Positions 1-6,283 of a stretch of 11,636 nt of DNA are shown in pieces. The notes below the pieces were generated by a model that worked only from the letters and a program-made list of their open reading frames with translations, did not search any database and was not told the DNA's origin. Origin of the DNA: Tannerellaceae bacterium. Lineage in GTDB: Bacteria > Bacteroidota > Bacteroidia > Bacteroidales > Tannerellaceae. Position 1 is the first letter of the stretch, and the number at the start of each line of letters is the position of its first letter. Both the position numbers and the translations under genes were made by a program. The DNA lies in NCBI GenBank assembly GCA_031267775.1, contig JAIRYL010000040.1, positions 1 to 11,636 of the forward strand, written 5' to 3'.

Positions 1-30
1 AGGACTTGCAGCGGAAAGCCCGACCCAATT

Positions 31-90
31 AAATTGAAAATTGAAAATTGAAAATTGAAAATTAAAAAAGCAGAAAGCAGAAAGCAGAAT
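31..90. repeat. Two adjacent seven-base tandem arrays
   Basis: Four direct copies of TTGAAAA run from 34 to 61. They are followed at 70-90 by three copies of GCAGAAA, the last ending in T. Both arrays have a period of seven. The same TTGAAAR unit recurs at 11244-11285 and as a short piece at 7203-7216 on the other strand. Seven-base A/T-rich arrays of this sort are common between genes in Bacteroidota. No function can be read from them. Confidence 0.8.
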
Positions 91-110
91 TAAGAATTAG
101 CAAATGTATC

Positions 111-153
111 AGGCGCTTCTTGCCTGGGTAGAATGCTTGCCGTGCCTTTTTTT
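111..153 (+). terminator. Candidate plus-strand terminator
   Basis: AGGCGC at 111-116 can pair with GTGCCT at 142-147, with one G-U pair, and a run of seven T follows at 147-153. Inside, TTCT (117-120) can pair with AGAA (130-133), but the right side keeps eight unpaired bases, so the hairpin is imperfect. It would end transcripts entering from a gene left of the window. Confidence 0.35.
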
Positions 154-167
154 CGTTCGATTTATTT

Positions 168-208
168 TAATTCTTCATTTTTAATTTTTAATTTTTAATT
201 CTTCATTC
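168..208. repeat. A/T-rich seven-base array with flanking 13-mer repeats
   Basis: Three copies of TTTTTAA at 178-198 are bracketed by two copies of TTAATTCTTCATT, at 168-180 and 196-208. This is the same style of seven-base repeat as at 31-90, with a different unit. Confidence 0.7.
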
Positions 209-223
209 CCCTTGCGGGGGCGC

Positions 224-245
224 GCCCCAATGGATGGGGCTTTTT
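224..245 (+). terminator. Rho-independent terminator, plus strand
   Basis: GCCCCA at 224-229 and TGGGGC at 235-240 form a perfect six-pair G/C-rich stem with a five-base loop, followed at once by TTTTT at 241-245. No plus-strand gene precedes it in the window, so it probably serves a gene to the left, or stops antisense reading into the minus-strand gene that ends at 418. G/C-rich inverted bases just before it (CCCC 208-211 with GGGG 216-219) can form an alternative hairpin. Confidence 0.55.
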
Positions 246-261
246 AGATGCGTTTGCCCTG

Positions 262-417
262 GGAGGCTTCTGGAAATAAATCATACAAATTTATTGGAAC
301 TGTTTTTTGCCGGACGAAGCCTGAAAATGCGCGCATACCGGGGTATGTACGTATTTTCAGGCTGAAGAATGGCGGAAAACAGGCCGATACATGTATGATT
401 TATTTCCAGACGCCTCC
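262..417 (+). repeat. 156-bp palindromic element, copy 1
   Basis: A large imperfect palindrome. The outer arms 262-288 and 391-417 are complementary at 26 of 27 positions. A middle helix joins GTTTTTTGCC (302-311) to GGCGGAAAAC (371-380) using two G-T pairs. The core hairpin spans 319-362, with GCCTGAAAAT at its left foot and ATTTTCAGGC at its right foot around a four-base loop. The right arm ends at 417, directly against the stop codon (418-420) of the dihydroorotate-dehydrogenase-like gene, so that gene's transcript runs into the palindrome. A diverged copy in opposite orientation lies at 3130-3285. There is no coding sequence inside and no obvious target duplication. It could be a MITE-like non-autonomous element, a REP/BIME-type repeat or a structured RNA; the sequence does not decide. 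Confidence 0.85.
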
Positions 418-1395
418 TTAATCTCTGTTTGAGAAATATTTCATGAACTGCGAGCGTTCATACATTCCCGGATTCTTGCTGTTGGCATAACTGAGTTTTC
501 CTCTAAATTCGGATATCGATTCGTATTTTGTTTGATTCATCCACTCTTCCACGCATGTCAGGACTTGTGTGATAATCTCGGCGCCACAGGTGTAAATTGC
601 GCTGCACATTTGTACGGCAGAAGCGCCGGCAAGCAGACATTTGATAACGTCTTCCCAATCATGTATCCCGGTAGAGGAAGCTATACTGACGTTCGGTATT
701 TTGCCCGATATGATGGCCGTCCATCTTAACGTATCTCCCAAATCGGAATGGCTGCTGAATACGTTGCCGGATACGAGTTGCATCGTATTGATATCTATAT
801 CGGGGCGGTAATAACGATTAAAAAGCACAACGCCATCTGCGCCGTTTACTTTTAAAATATGTACAAGCGCCGGGATATTACTGAAATATTTTCCGATCTT
901 CAGGATAACCGGGATACGGATCATTTCTTTTACTCTGCGGATTATATTAACATACATGTTGCGAGTTGCGTCGTAATCATACGTTAAATCGGTATCTATA
1001 TAAAAAACATTAAGCTCTAAAGCGTCGGCTCCGGCTAATTCTATCTGGCGGGCAAAGTCAATCCAAGCGTCGGCTTTATAACAATTCGCGCTGGCAATAA
1101 CCGGAATATTGCAGACAGCTTTGGTGTTCTTGATTAATTCCAGATAATTGTTTACCTGATTCGCCTTTACATATTCGCGGATATAATCGGTAGCTTCCGG
1201 ATAGTAAGACTCATTCATTAGCGCCGTACTTTGCATCTCTATCTGTTCTTCAAAAAGAGATTTAAGAACAATCGCGCCCGCGCCCGCTTTTTCATATTCT
1301 TTATTACGATCCGGACTGGACGTTAAACCGGAACTTCCTATAATTATCGGGTTGCGAAGCGTTAATCCGGCATATTGCGTTTCGAGATTGGCCAT
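418..1395 (-). CDS. Dihydroorotate dehydrogenase-like flavoprotein
   Basis: A 325-residue protein with the TIM-barrel layout of class 1 dihydroorotate dehydrogenases. Seen: an N-terminal strand NPIIIGSSGLT (15-25), VLKS (43-46) at the place of the flavin-contacting Lys-Ser, PVILKIGKYF (162-171) with the second conserved Lys, and the FMN-phosphate region SIASSTGI (237-244) plus AGASAVQM (256-263). The catalytic loop of true enzymes, NxSCPN in class 1A, is not recognisable; the matching stretch reads NVFYIDTD (129-136). The protein therefore probably belongs to the DHOD-like subgroup of unknown reaction and should not be taken as PyrD. FMN binding is likely, a role in pyrimidine synthesis unproven. 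It is probably cytoplasmic, as no signal peptide or membrane segment is visible. The start is the ATG at 1393-1395, with no Shine-Dalgarno. The stop abuts the 156-bp palindromic element. Confidence 0.88.
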   Translation of the reverse strand: MANLETQYAGLTLRNPIIIGSSGLTSSPDRNKEYEKAGAGAIVLKSLFEEQIEMQSTALMNESYYPEATDYIREYVKANQVNNYLELIKNTKAVCNIPVIASANCYKADAWIDFARQIELAGADALELNVFYIDTDLTYDYDATRNMYVNIIRRVKEMIRIPVILKIGKYFSNIPALVHILKVNGADGVVLFNRYYRPDIDINTMQLVSGNVFSSHSDLGDTLRWTAIISGKIPNVSIASSTGIHDWEDVIKCLLAGASAVQMCSAIYTCGAEIITQVLTCVEEWMNQTKYESISEFRGKLSYANSKNPGMYERSQFMKYFSNRD

Positions 1396-1436
1396 GTTTT
1401 GATTTGATTACGTTAGACTTTAAAATATAATAAAGA

Positions 1437-1444
1437 CAAATATA
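1437..1444 (-). promoter_or_regulatory. Candidate -7 box for the DHOD-like gene
   Basis: The minus strand reads TATATTTG, an exact match to the Bacteroidota -7 consensus TAnnTTTG, about 41 bases before the ATG at 1395. No good -33 TTTG lies at the usual distance, so the call rests on one box in A/T-rich sequence. Confidence 0.35.
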
Positions 1445-1485
1445 CATAATTATTCCGAAAAGTCTTTATCCATGTTATTAAAATG

Positions 1486-1510
1486 GGCAAAACATACAAG
1501 CGTTGCCTGT
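1486..1510 (-). terminator. Weak candidate terminator after the YggS gene
   Basis: On the minus strand ACAGGC (from 1510) pairs with GCTTGT (to 1496) over a three-base loop with one G-U pair, overlapping the stop codon, and TATGTTTT follows. The stem is short and the T run is interrupted. It may simply be chance. Confidence 0.25.
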
Positions 1511-2172
1511 TATCGATTGCCGAAAATATAACTTCCGATACGTACCATTGTACTACCTTCTTGCATGGCAAGAAGGTAGTCGCCGGTCATTCCCATCGAC
1601 AATTCATTGAAACAACCGTTATCTTTAAAAGTCGACGATTTTATATCTTTAAATAAAGCGTTTAGCAACTGAAATTCTTTTCGTATTTGCGTTTTATCGT
1701 CGGTGAATGTAGCCATTCCCATTAATCCGCAAATCTGGACATTGCCGAAAGAATTTATATTTTCTTTATTCAATATATCTTTTGCTTCGAGGGGCGTAAA
1801 TCCATGTTTGTTTTCTTCCGTCGCTATGCGTATTTCCGCCAGAACGCGAATGATCCGGTTTTGCCTGGCAGCCTGTTTATTCACTTCTTCCAATAATTTG
1901 AGCGAATCAATACTATGGACAGTATGTATAAACGGCGCAATATCTTTTACCTTATTGCTTTGTAAAGGACCAATAAAATGCCATTCGATATCGGAAGGAA
2001 GCGCCTTCTGTTTGCCGGTTAATTCCTGCACCCTGCTTTCTCCGAATATTCGCTGTCCGGCCTGATAAGCTTCCCAAATAGCTTCGGCCGGATGAAATTT
2101 AGAAACGGCCACTAATTTTACGCCGGGCGGGAGTTCTTTTTTCAGCCATTCTATTTTAGAACCGATACTCAT
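1510..2172 (-). CDS. YggS-type pyridoxal phosphate homeostasis protein
   Basis: A 220-residue protein of the YggS/PROSC (PLPBP) family, a single-domain PLP-binding TIM barrel related to the N-terminal domain of alanine racemase. Family members have no known catalytic reaction; they bind PLP and keep B6 vitamers and amino-acid pools balanced. Visible signatures: AVSKFHP (22-28) with the PLP lysine at K25, FGESRVQE (43-50), WHFIGPLQSNK (64-74), VHSID (85-89), KHGF (122-125), and the C-terminal LSMGMTGD followed by STMVRIGSYIFG, which holds the phosphate-binding residues. Length is normal for the family. It acts in the cytoplasm. The ATG overlaps the TGA of the upstream DUF4494 gene as ATGA, so the two are surely cotranscribed and probably translationally coupled. 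Confidence 0.95.
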   Translation of the reverse strand: MSIGSKIEWLKKELPPGVKLVAVSKFHPAEAIWEAYQAGQRIFGESRVQELTGKQKALPSDIEWHFIGPLQSNKVKDIAPFIHTVHSIDSLKLLEEVNKQAARQNRIIRVLAEIRIATEENKHGFTPLEAKDILNKENINSFGNVQICGLMGMATFTDDKTQIRKEFQLLNALFKDIKSSTFKDNGCFNELSMGMTGDYLLAMQEGSTMVRIGSYIFGNR

Positions 2173-2651
2173 GATTGTTGTCCGGGCGCTAATTCTTCGT
2201 TTGGTTTGGTTGACGCCGGATCGTTTGCAGAGAAAGGAAAAACGTCTATCAGGGCGGTTTCCGTAACGGATGCAATGGTATAATCCGCCATTGTTCCTTT
2301 CATACCTTCTTCCAATATAGCAATAGCATTTTTTAATCCGGAAGCTTGCGCCAGCATTTGTACGGATGTTTTTTTCTCTGCTCCGCTTTTTTCATCCAGC
2401 GAGATGAAAAGTACTTTTATCTTATAAAAACGGTCGCCATTCTCATTGAAAAATATTTCCGAAAGACGGGCGCGCTTTATGTCGGCAATCGTGAACTCGC
2501 CGGTAATATATGGGCGTATTTCTTCTATTATTCGCGCTTCCGCTTCAGTAAACGATAAGGCGTCTACTAAATAAGGTTCTGTAACTTTCTTTTGCATCCC
2601 GTTTTCGAGTATTTTCTCATAAGATACTTTACATTCAAACCAATTGTGCAT
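2169..2651 (-). CDS. DUF4494 domain protein
   Basis: A 160-residue protein that I recognise as the DUF4494 family, found in Bacteroidota and of unknown function. The typical opening is present (WFECKVSYEKILENG at 4-18, then KKVTEPYLVDALSFTEAEAR at 21-40), as are the central RARLSEIFFN, the segment LDEKSGAEKKT, and the late GTMADYTIASVTETALIDVF. The sequence alternates short strands and helices, with no signal peptide or membrane segment, so it is probably a soluble cytoplasmic protein. The last 20 or so residues, rich in Pro, Asn and Glu, look disordered. It is the first gene of a two-gene unit, and its stop overlaps the YggS start by four bases. I recall this pairing from other Bacteroidales, which hints at a link with B6 homeostasis, but no function should be inferred beyond that. 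Confidence 0.88.
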   Translation of the reverse strand: MHNWFECKVSYEKILENGMQKKVTEPYLVDALSFTEAEARIIEEIRPYITGEFTIADIKRARLSEIFFNENGDRFYKIKVLFISLDEKSGAEKKTSVQMLAQASGLKNAIAILEEGMKGTMADYTIASVTETALIDVFPFSANDPASTKPNEELAPGQQS

Positions 2652-2691
2652 ATTATTCTAATTTTTATAGTTTAGCCTGAAATAATTTTTA

Positions 2692-2699
2692 CAAACTTA
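2692..2699 (-). promoter_or_regulatory. Candidate -7 box for the DUF4494-YggS unit
   Basis: The minus strand reads TAAGTTTG, matching TAnnTTTG, about 40 bases before the ATG at 2651. A convincing -33 element was not found. The 212-base gap 2652-2863 is a divergent promoter region, and this box faces left. Confidence 0.4.
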
Positions 2700-2806
2700 C
2701 GCAAAAAATGGAGATTCGTACACGAGTTTGCACGCAAAAAAGAGAAATATGTAGCATAATCGGACGATATTTATGTATTTGTTATGTGAAAAAACAAATA
2801 AATATA

Positions 2807-2814
2807 TATATTTG
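2807..2814 (+). promoter_or_regulatory. Candidate -7 box for the 82-residue gene
   Basis: TATATTTG on the plus strand matches TAnnTTTG and lies 49 bases before the ATG at 2864. A TTTG at 2778-2781 could be the -33 element, but the 25-base spacing is longer than usual. The A-rich leader at 2840-2863 fits Bacteroidota translation starts, which rarely use Shine-Dalgarno pairing. Confidence 0.45.
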
Positions 2815-2863
2815 CTTGTGATATTTGAAACAACAGTAGTAAATAAAGAAAAAGAAAAGAATT

Positions 2864-3112
2864 ATGGCAAGAAAAAAAATGACTGAAGAAGAAAAAGTAG
2901 CGAAAAGAGCCGTGAAGGAACAAGCTTTTGATTTTGTACCGAAAGGCCTTAAATATCTTTCTTATTCCGAATTAGAAGAAGTAATTACGCTGGCCGCCCG
3001 ATTAAAAAAAGAAAAATTAGGCAAAGAAGAACTTCGACTAATCAAGGAAAAAGAAAGGATAGAGCAACAATTAAAAAGATTGAAGGATATCGATACTTCA
3101 GAGAACTTATAA
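2864..3112 (+). CDS. Small charged protein with likely coiled coil
   Basis: An 82-residue protein I cannot assign to a family. It is very rich in Lys and Glu, has no Cys or Trp, and shows no signal peptide or membrane segment. The first 20 residues are basic and charged, MARKKMTEEEKVAKRAVKEQ. A less charged middle follows (AFDFVPKGLKYLSYSELEEV, 21-40). From about 45 to the end the sequence is almost purely helix-forming, and KEELRLIKEKERIEQQLKRL (54-73) has hydrophobic spacing suited to a coiled coil, so it probably self-associates or binds a partner. A consensus -7 box, an A-rich leader and an ATG start support a real gene. It stands alone on the plus strand, divergent from DUF4494-YggS and convergent with the efflux operon. 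A copy of the 156-bp palindromic element begins 17 bases after its stop. Confidence 0.7.
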   Translation: MARKKMTEEEKVAKRAVKEQAFDFVPKGLKYLSYSELEEVITLAARLKKEKLGKEELRLIKEKERIEQQLKRLKDIDTSENL

Positions 3113-3129
3113 GCCAGCGATTTAACTTA

Positions 3130-3285
3130 GGCTCTGTTCGAAAATAAACCATCCGTTTATGGCGTTGTTTTCTGCCATCCTTCAGCCTGAAAATACGTAC
3201 ATACTTTGGTATGCGCGTATTTTCAGGCTTCGTTTGGCAAAAAACATCTCCCATAAATTTGGATGGTTTCGTTTCAAACAGCGCC
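3130..3285 (-). repeat. 156-bp palindromic element, copy 2
   Basis: The reverse complement aligns without gaps to 262-417: about 120 of 156 positions are identical by hand count, and the split of 57 + 44 + 55 bases around the core hairpin is the same. The core hairpin is 3185-3228. The outer arms 3130-3154 and 3261-3285 are complementary at 21 of 25 positions. Where the arms differ from copy 1, several changes are paired and keep the stem. It fills most of the 231-base gap between two convergent genes, the 82-residue gene and the last efflux permease. The left edge GGCTCTGTTCGAAA resembles insertion-sequence termini, but there is no transposase and no visible target duplication. Confidence 0.85.
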
Positions 3286-3306
3286 TGATTACAGAACGTG
3301 CGCTGT
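3278..3306. repeat. Inverted repeat at the end of the efflux operon
   Basis: ACAGCGC at 3278-3284 and GCGCTGT at 3300-3306 are perfect inverted repeats around a 15-base loop. The left arm is also the end of element copy 2. It lies 38 bases after the stop of the last permease gene on the minus strand and could act as a 3' hairpin, but no T run follows in either direction, so it is not a standard terminator. Confidence 0.4.
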
Positions 3307-3343
3307 CATTTTCGGGTTTAAAAAAAGGATTTACAACCTGCCG

Positions 3344-4441
3344 TCAATTACTTTTTCGATAGCCGATAACAGCCAAGACATTAAAGAATATGGCAAAAAG
3401 ACAAATTACAAAAAAATGTACGGATAAATCAGACAGCAGACTACCTTTGAGGTAAACCATTCTCATCACGTCAATAAAGTAACGCAAAGGATTAAAAAGA
3501 GTAAGCCATTGCGCCCATTCCGGCATACTGCTTATGGGGGTGAAAAGTCCGCTCATTAGCGCGAAAATAATGATGAAAAAGAAAGCTGTAAACATGGCCT
3601 GTTGTTGATTGGACGAAATAGACGAAATGGCCAGCCCAAACCCCGTGAAAGCGATCAGATAAATAGCGGCAAACAGGTAGATGACGCCGAAGCTCCCAAC
3701 CGGGATAAGTCCGTACAGTAACCACGCGATAAAAATGCCGATGGTTAGCAGTATGAATCCGATAATCCAGAAAGGAATTAGTTTGGATAGCAGGAATAAT
3801 GATTTGGATAATGGCGTTACATTAATTTGTTCAATCGTTCCTTTTTCTTTTTCGCTGACAATGTTTAAAGCGGAAAGGAATCCTCCGATAAGCGTTAAGA
3901 GGAAAACCATTATTCCCGGAACCATATAGTTCTTATAATTCAGGCGCGGATTATATAGATATTTGGAAGCAATACCTCCTGCCGCCTGACTGAAGCCATA
4001 GCCTAATTCGCTGTTGAAATCTTGTATAATACCGGAAAGATAAGAACTGCCAAGTCCTCCTTTCGTACCATTGATGGCATTGGCGGCAATCAGGACGCGC
4101 GCTTCTCCTTCTTTTCCCAAATCTTTTTCAAAATTAACAGGTATTTCTATTAATATATCGGATTTATCATTTTCGATAGAAGCTAATCCGTCTTCGTAAT
4201 TCAGGGATATATCTGACAATTTAAAATATCCGGAAGATCGTATTTTTTCGGTCAAACGTTGTGAATAAACAGAATGATCGTTGTCTACAATACTTATATT
4301 GATGTTTCTGATTTCAAAATTGGCGGCAAAAGGAAGTATGGCCAATTGTAGAACCGGAATGATAAAAATAACTTTAGGCAGGAAACGGTCTCGCTTGATC
4401 TGTTTACATTCTTTTTCCAGTAAATACAGGAGGATTTTCAT
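3344..4441 (-). CDS. ABC-2 type efflux permease (distal)
   Basis: A 365-residue inner-membrane permease of the ABC-2 family, similar in plan to YbhR/YhhJ. One membrane helix lies near the N terminus (about 22-41, LPKVIFIIPVLQLAILPFAA), then a long periplasmic domain (about 42-170), then about five helices from residue 173 onward. The cytoplasmic coupling segment NIVSEKEKGTIEQINVTPLS and the later SSISSNQQQAMF are typical. It should pair with the upstream permease to form the channel driven by the two ATPases. Its ATG overlaps the preceding TAA by one base (TAATG), which implies coupled translation. It is the last gene of the operon. Its DNA is more A/T-rich than the upstream genes of the same operon. 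The substrate cannot be told from sequence. Confidence 0.9.
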   Translation of the reverse strand: MKILLYLLEKECKQIKRDRFLPKVIFIIPVLQLAILPFAANFEIRNINISIVDNDHSVYSQRLTEKIRSSGYFKLSDISLNYEDGLASIENDKSDILIEIPVNFEKDLGKEGEARVLIAANAINGTKGGLGSSYLSGIIQDFNSELGYGFSQAAGGIASKYLYNPRLNYKNYMVPGIMVFLLTLIGGFLSALNIVSEKEKGTIEQINVTPLSKSLFLLSKLIPFWIIGFILLTIGIFIAWLLYGLIPVGSFGVIYLFAAIYLIAFTGFGLAISSISSNQQQAMFTAFFFIIIFALMSGLFTPISSMPEWAQWLTLFNPLRYFIDVMRMVYLKGSLLSDLSVHFFVICLFAIFFNVLAVIGYRKSN

Positions 4442-5538
4442 TATAATCGGGTTTTAAAACGTTTTACGCTGACGGCTATCAAAAACAGAATCATGCATAA
4501 CATAACGCCTATTTCGTTAAGGATAGCCTCTATTCCTAATCCTTTTATCATGACGTCTTTTACAGCAATGATATACCATTTGGCCGGGACGATAGCAGAC
4601 AGTACTCTTAATATCCAGGGCATATTTTCAACCGGGAAAATCATTCCGCTTAAGAGCATAACCGGAAGCATCAATGCCATGCCGCTGATAAGCATAGCTG
4701 CCTGTTGCGTGTCGGCAACGGTTGAGATAAGTAATCCCAAGCATAAAGAAACCAGCGCATACAGGATGGATATTGAAACGAGAAGGATCATGCTGCCTGC
4801 AACAGGCACGTCGAGCAGAAACCTCGACAGCAGCAAAATAGTAGCGATATTGATCATACTCAAAAGCAGATAAGGCGTTGCCTTGGCCAGGATAATATAG
4901 ACAGGTTTCAGGGGAGAGACTAAAAGTATTTCCATTGTTCCCGATTCTTTTTCTTTTACAATTCCTACCGAAGTCATCATGGAGCAAATCAGTATGAGTA
5001 TTAAGCCCATAACGCCCGGAACAAAGTTATAGGCGCCTTTCATTTGCGGATTATAAAGGAGATTGGCCGTTGGGACGACGCCCGGCCGGCCGGCCTCTGC
5101 CGACAAGTTTCCGCCCGCGACGCCGGAAGTAGAAATAATAGCGGTTGCATACTGCAGGAGAGCGGTTGCTTCATTGGGGTCGGTAGCGTCGGCCAGGATT
5201 TGTACGGCCGGCTGGCCGGTTGAAGAAAATTGGGCGGGGAATACCACGGCCAACCGTATTTTACCTTGCCTGAACAGCGTTTCTACTTCTTCATAGCTAT
5301 CTACTGTCCGGTATACCGTAAAGTATTCGCCGGCTTGCAGTTGTTCCGTCAGCCGGTTTGTTACTTCGTCGCGGCTATAATCCAGGACTGCCAGGGGAGA
5401 GCTTTTTATTTCGGTAGAGATGGCATACCCGAAGAGGATAATCAGGATAACGGGAATGATTAACAGGATAGCCATCGTGCGTACATCGCGGAAGATATGG
5501 TAAAATTCTTTTCTTGTGAATGATACAAATGGATTCAT
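4441..5538 (-). CDS. ABC-2 type efflux permease (proximal)
   Basis: A 365-residue ABC-2 permease, a divergent paralogue of its downstream neighbour and of exactly the same length. An N-terminal helix (about 22-42, TMAILLIIPVILIILFGYAI) is followed by a periplasmic domain of about 130 residues and five C-terminal helices. SVGIVKEKESGTMEILLVSP is the usual coupling region, and VADTQQAAM followed by LSGMIFPVENMPW is the conserved stretch before the last helices. Both permeases carry the large periplasmic insert expected when a pump works with a periplasmic adaptor. The gene starts 4 bases after the upstream ATPase stop. The part coding for the periplasmic domain is locally rich in CCGG words (around 5085-5100 and 5205-5220). 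Confidence 0.9.
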   Translation of the reverse strand: MNPFVSFTRKEFYHIFRDVRTMAILLIIPVILIILFGYAISTEIKSSPLAVLDYSRDEVTNRLTEQLQAGEYFTVYRTVDSYEEVETLFRQGKIRLAVVFPAQFSSTGQPAVQILADATDPNEATALLQYATAIISTSGVAGGNLSAEAGRPGVVPTANLLYNPQMKGAYNFVPGVMGLILILICSMMTSVGIVKEKESGTMEILLVSPLKPVYIILAKATPYLLLSMINIATILLLSRFLLDVPVAGSMILLVSISILYALVSLCLGLLISTVADTQQAAMLISGMALMLPVMLLSGMIFPVENMPWILRVLSAIVPAKWYIIAVKDVMIKGLGIEAILNEIGVMLCMILFLIAVSVKRFKTRL

Positions 5539-5542
5539 GATT

Positions 5543-6277
5543 TTATTCTCCTCTCGTGGCCTTTTTTGCTAATGACCGGAATACTTCGTTCATGTTTTCG
5601 GCATGATAGGTTTCCTTCAGTACCGACGGTTTGTCTAACGCTTCTATCCTGCCGTCTACCATAATGGATACGCGGTTACAGTATTCGGCTTCGTCCATAT
5701 AATGCGTGGTGGCGAAAACGGTGATTCCCCGTGCCGACGCGTCGTAGATCAATTCCCAAAATTGCCGGCGCGTAACCGGATCTACGCCTCCGGTGGGTTC
5801 GTCCAGGAAAACAATGGCGGGTTCGTGGATGATGGCTACGGAAAAAGCCAGCTTTTGTTTCCATCCCAACGGGAGCGATCCTACCAATGCGTTTCGCTCG
5901 TTTTCGAGGTTCAGGGTATGCAGCAATTCATCGGTTTTGTCGGCCAGTCGTTTTTCAGACAATCCGTATATGCCTCCAAAGAGGCGGATGTTTTCCCATA
6001 CCTTCAGGTCGGCATACAAGGAGAATTTTTGGCTCATGTATCCGATATGTTTCTTGATTTGCTCGCTTTTTTTGTATACGTCGTAGCCGGCTACCGTCGC
6101 TTTGCCCGAAGTAGGGACAGACAGTCCGCAGAGCATGCGCATGGCCGTTGTTTTTCCGGCTCCGTTAGCGCCCAGGAAACCAAATATCTCGCCGCTTTCT
6201 ACCCGGAAACTAATCCGGTCTACCGCCGTAAAGTTTCCAAACCGTTTTGTAAGCTTATCCGTTTCAATTACATGCAT
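5543..6277 (-). CDS. ABC ATPase with degenerate signature motif
   Basis: A 244-residue nucleotide-binding subunit, normal length for one domain. Walker A is GANGAGKT (36-43), the Q-loop glutamine is Q83 in YMSQKFSLY, Walker B is IVFLDEP (155-161) with catalytic E160, and the switch histidine is H192 in TTHYMDEA. The signature, normally LSGGQ or LSGGMKQ, reads LPLGWKQ (135-141). That form is familiar from the second domain of YbhF/RbbA-type ATPases, so it is a family trait and not damage. With the neighbouring ATPase it should form a heterodimer on the cytoplasmic face of the two permeases: its Walker A, Q and H residues would meet the normal signature of the partner and give the complete ATP site. 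It lies 6 bases after the upstream ATPase and 4 bases before the first permease. Confidence 0.93.
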   Translation of the reverse strand: MHVIETDKLTKRFGNFTAVDRISFRVESGEIFGFLGANGAGKTTAMRMLCGLSVPTSGKATVAGYDVYKKSEQIKKHIGYMSQKFSLYADLKVWENIRLFGGIYGLSEKRLADKTDELLHTLNLENERNALVGSLPLGWKQKLAFSVAIIHEPAIVFLDEPTGGVDPVTRRQFWELIYDASARGITVFATTHYMDEAEYCNRVSIMVDGRIEALDKPSVLKETYHAENMNEVFRSLAKKATRGE

Positions 6278-6283
6278 GGTATA

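Noticed and set aside
31..208. Seven-base arrays as a possible CRISPR or origin iteron array
   Set aside because: Units are seven bases in direct tandem without spacers, and no cas, rep or dnaA-box context is present.
262..417. Element copies as simple Rho-independent terminators
   Set aside because: The core hairpin is strong, but no T run follows it on either strand in either copy, and the structure is far larger than a terminator.
3130..3285. Element copies as a recent insertion sequence
   Set aside because: The edge of copy 2 resembles insertion-sequence ends, but there is no transposase frame, no matching target duplication beside either copy, and the arms of the two copies differ too much for a recent insertion.
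3042..3362. Short open frames on both strands across the palindromic element
   Set aside because: Their translations resemble each other (around PENTYILWYARIFRL and PENTRIPKYVRIFRL) only because the core hairpin reads alike on both strands; no start signals or domain support.
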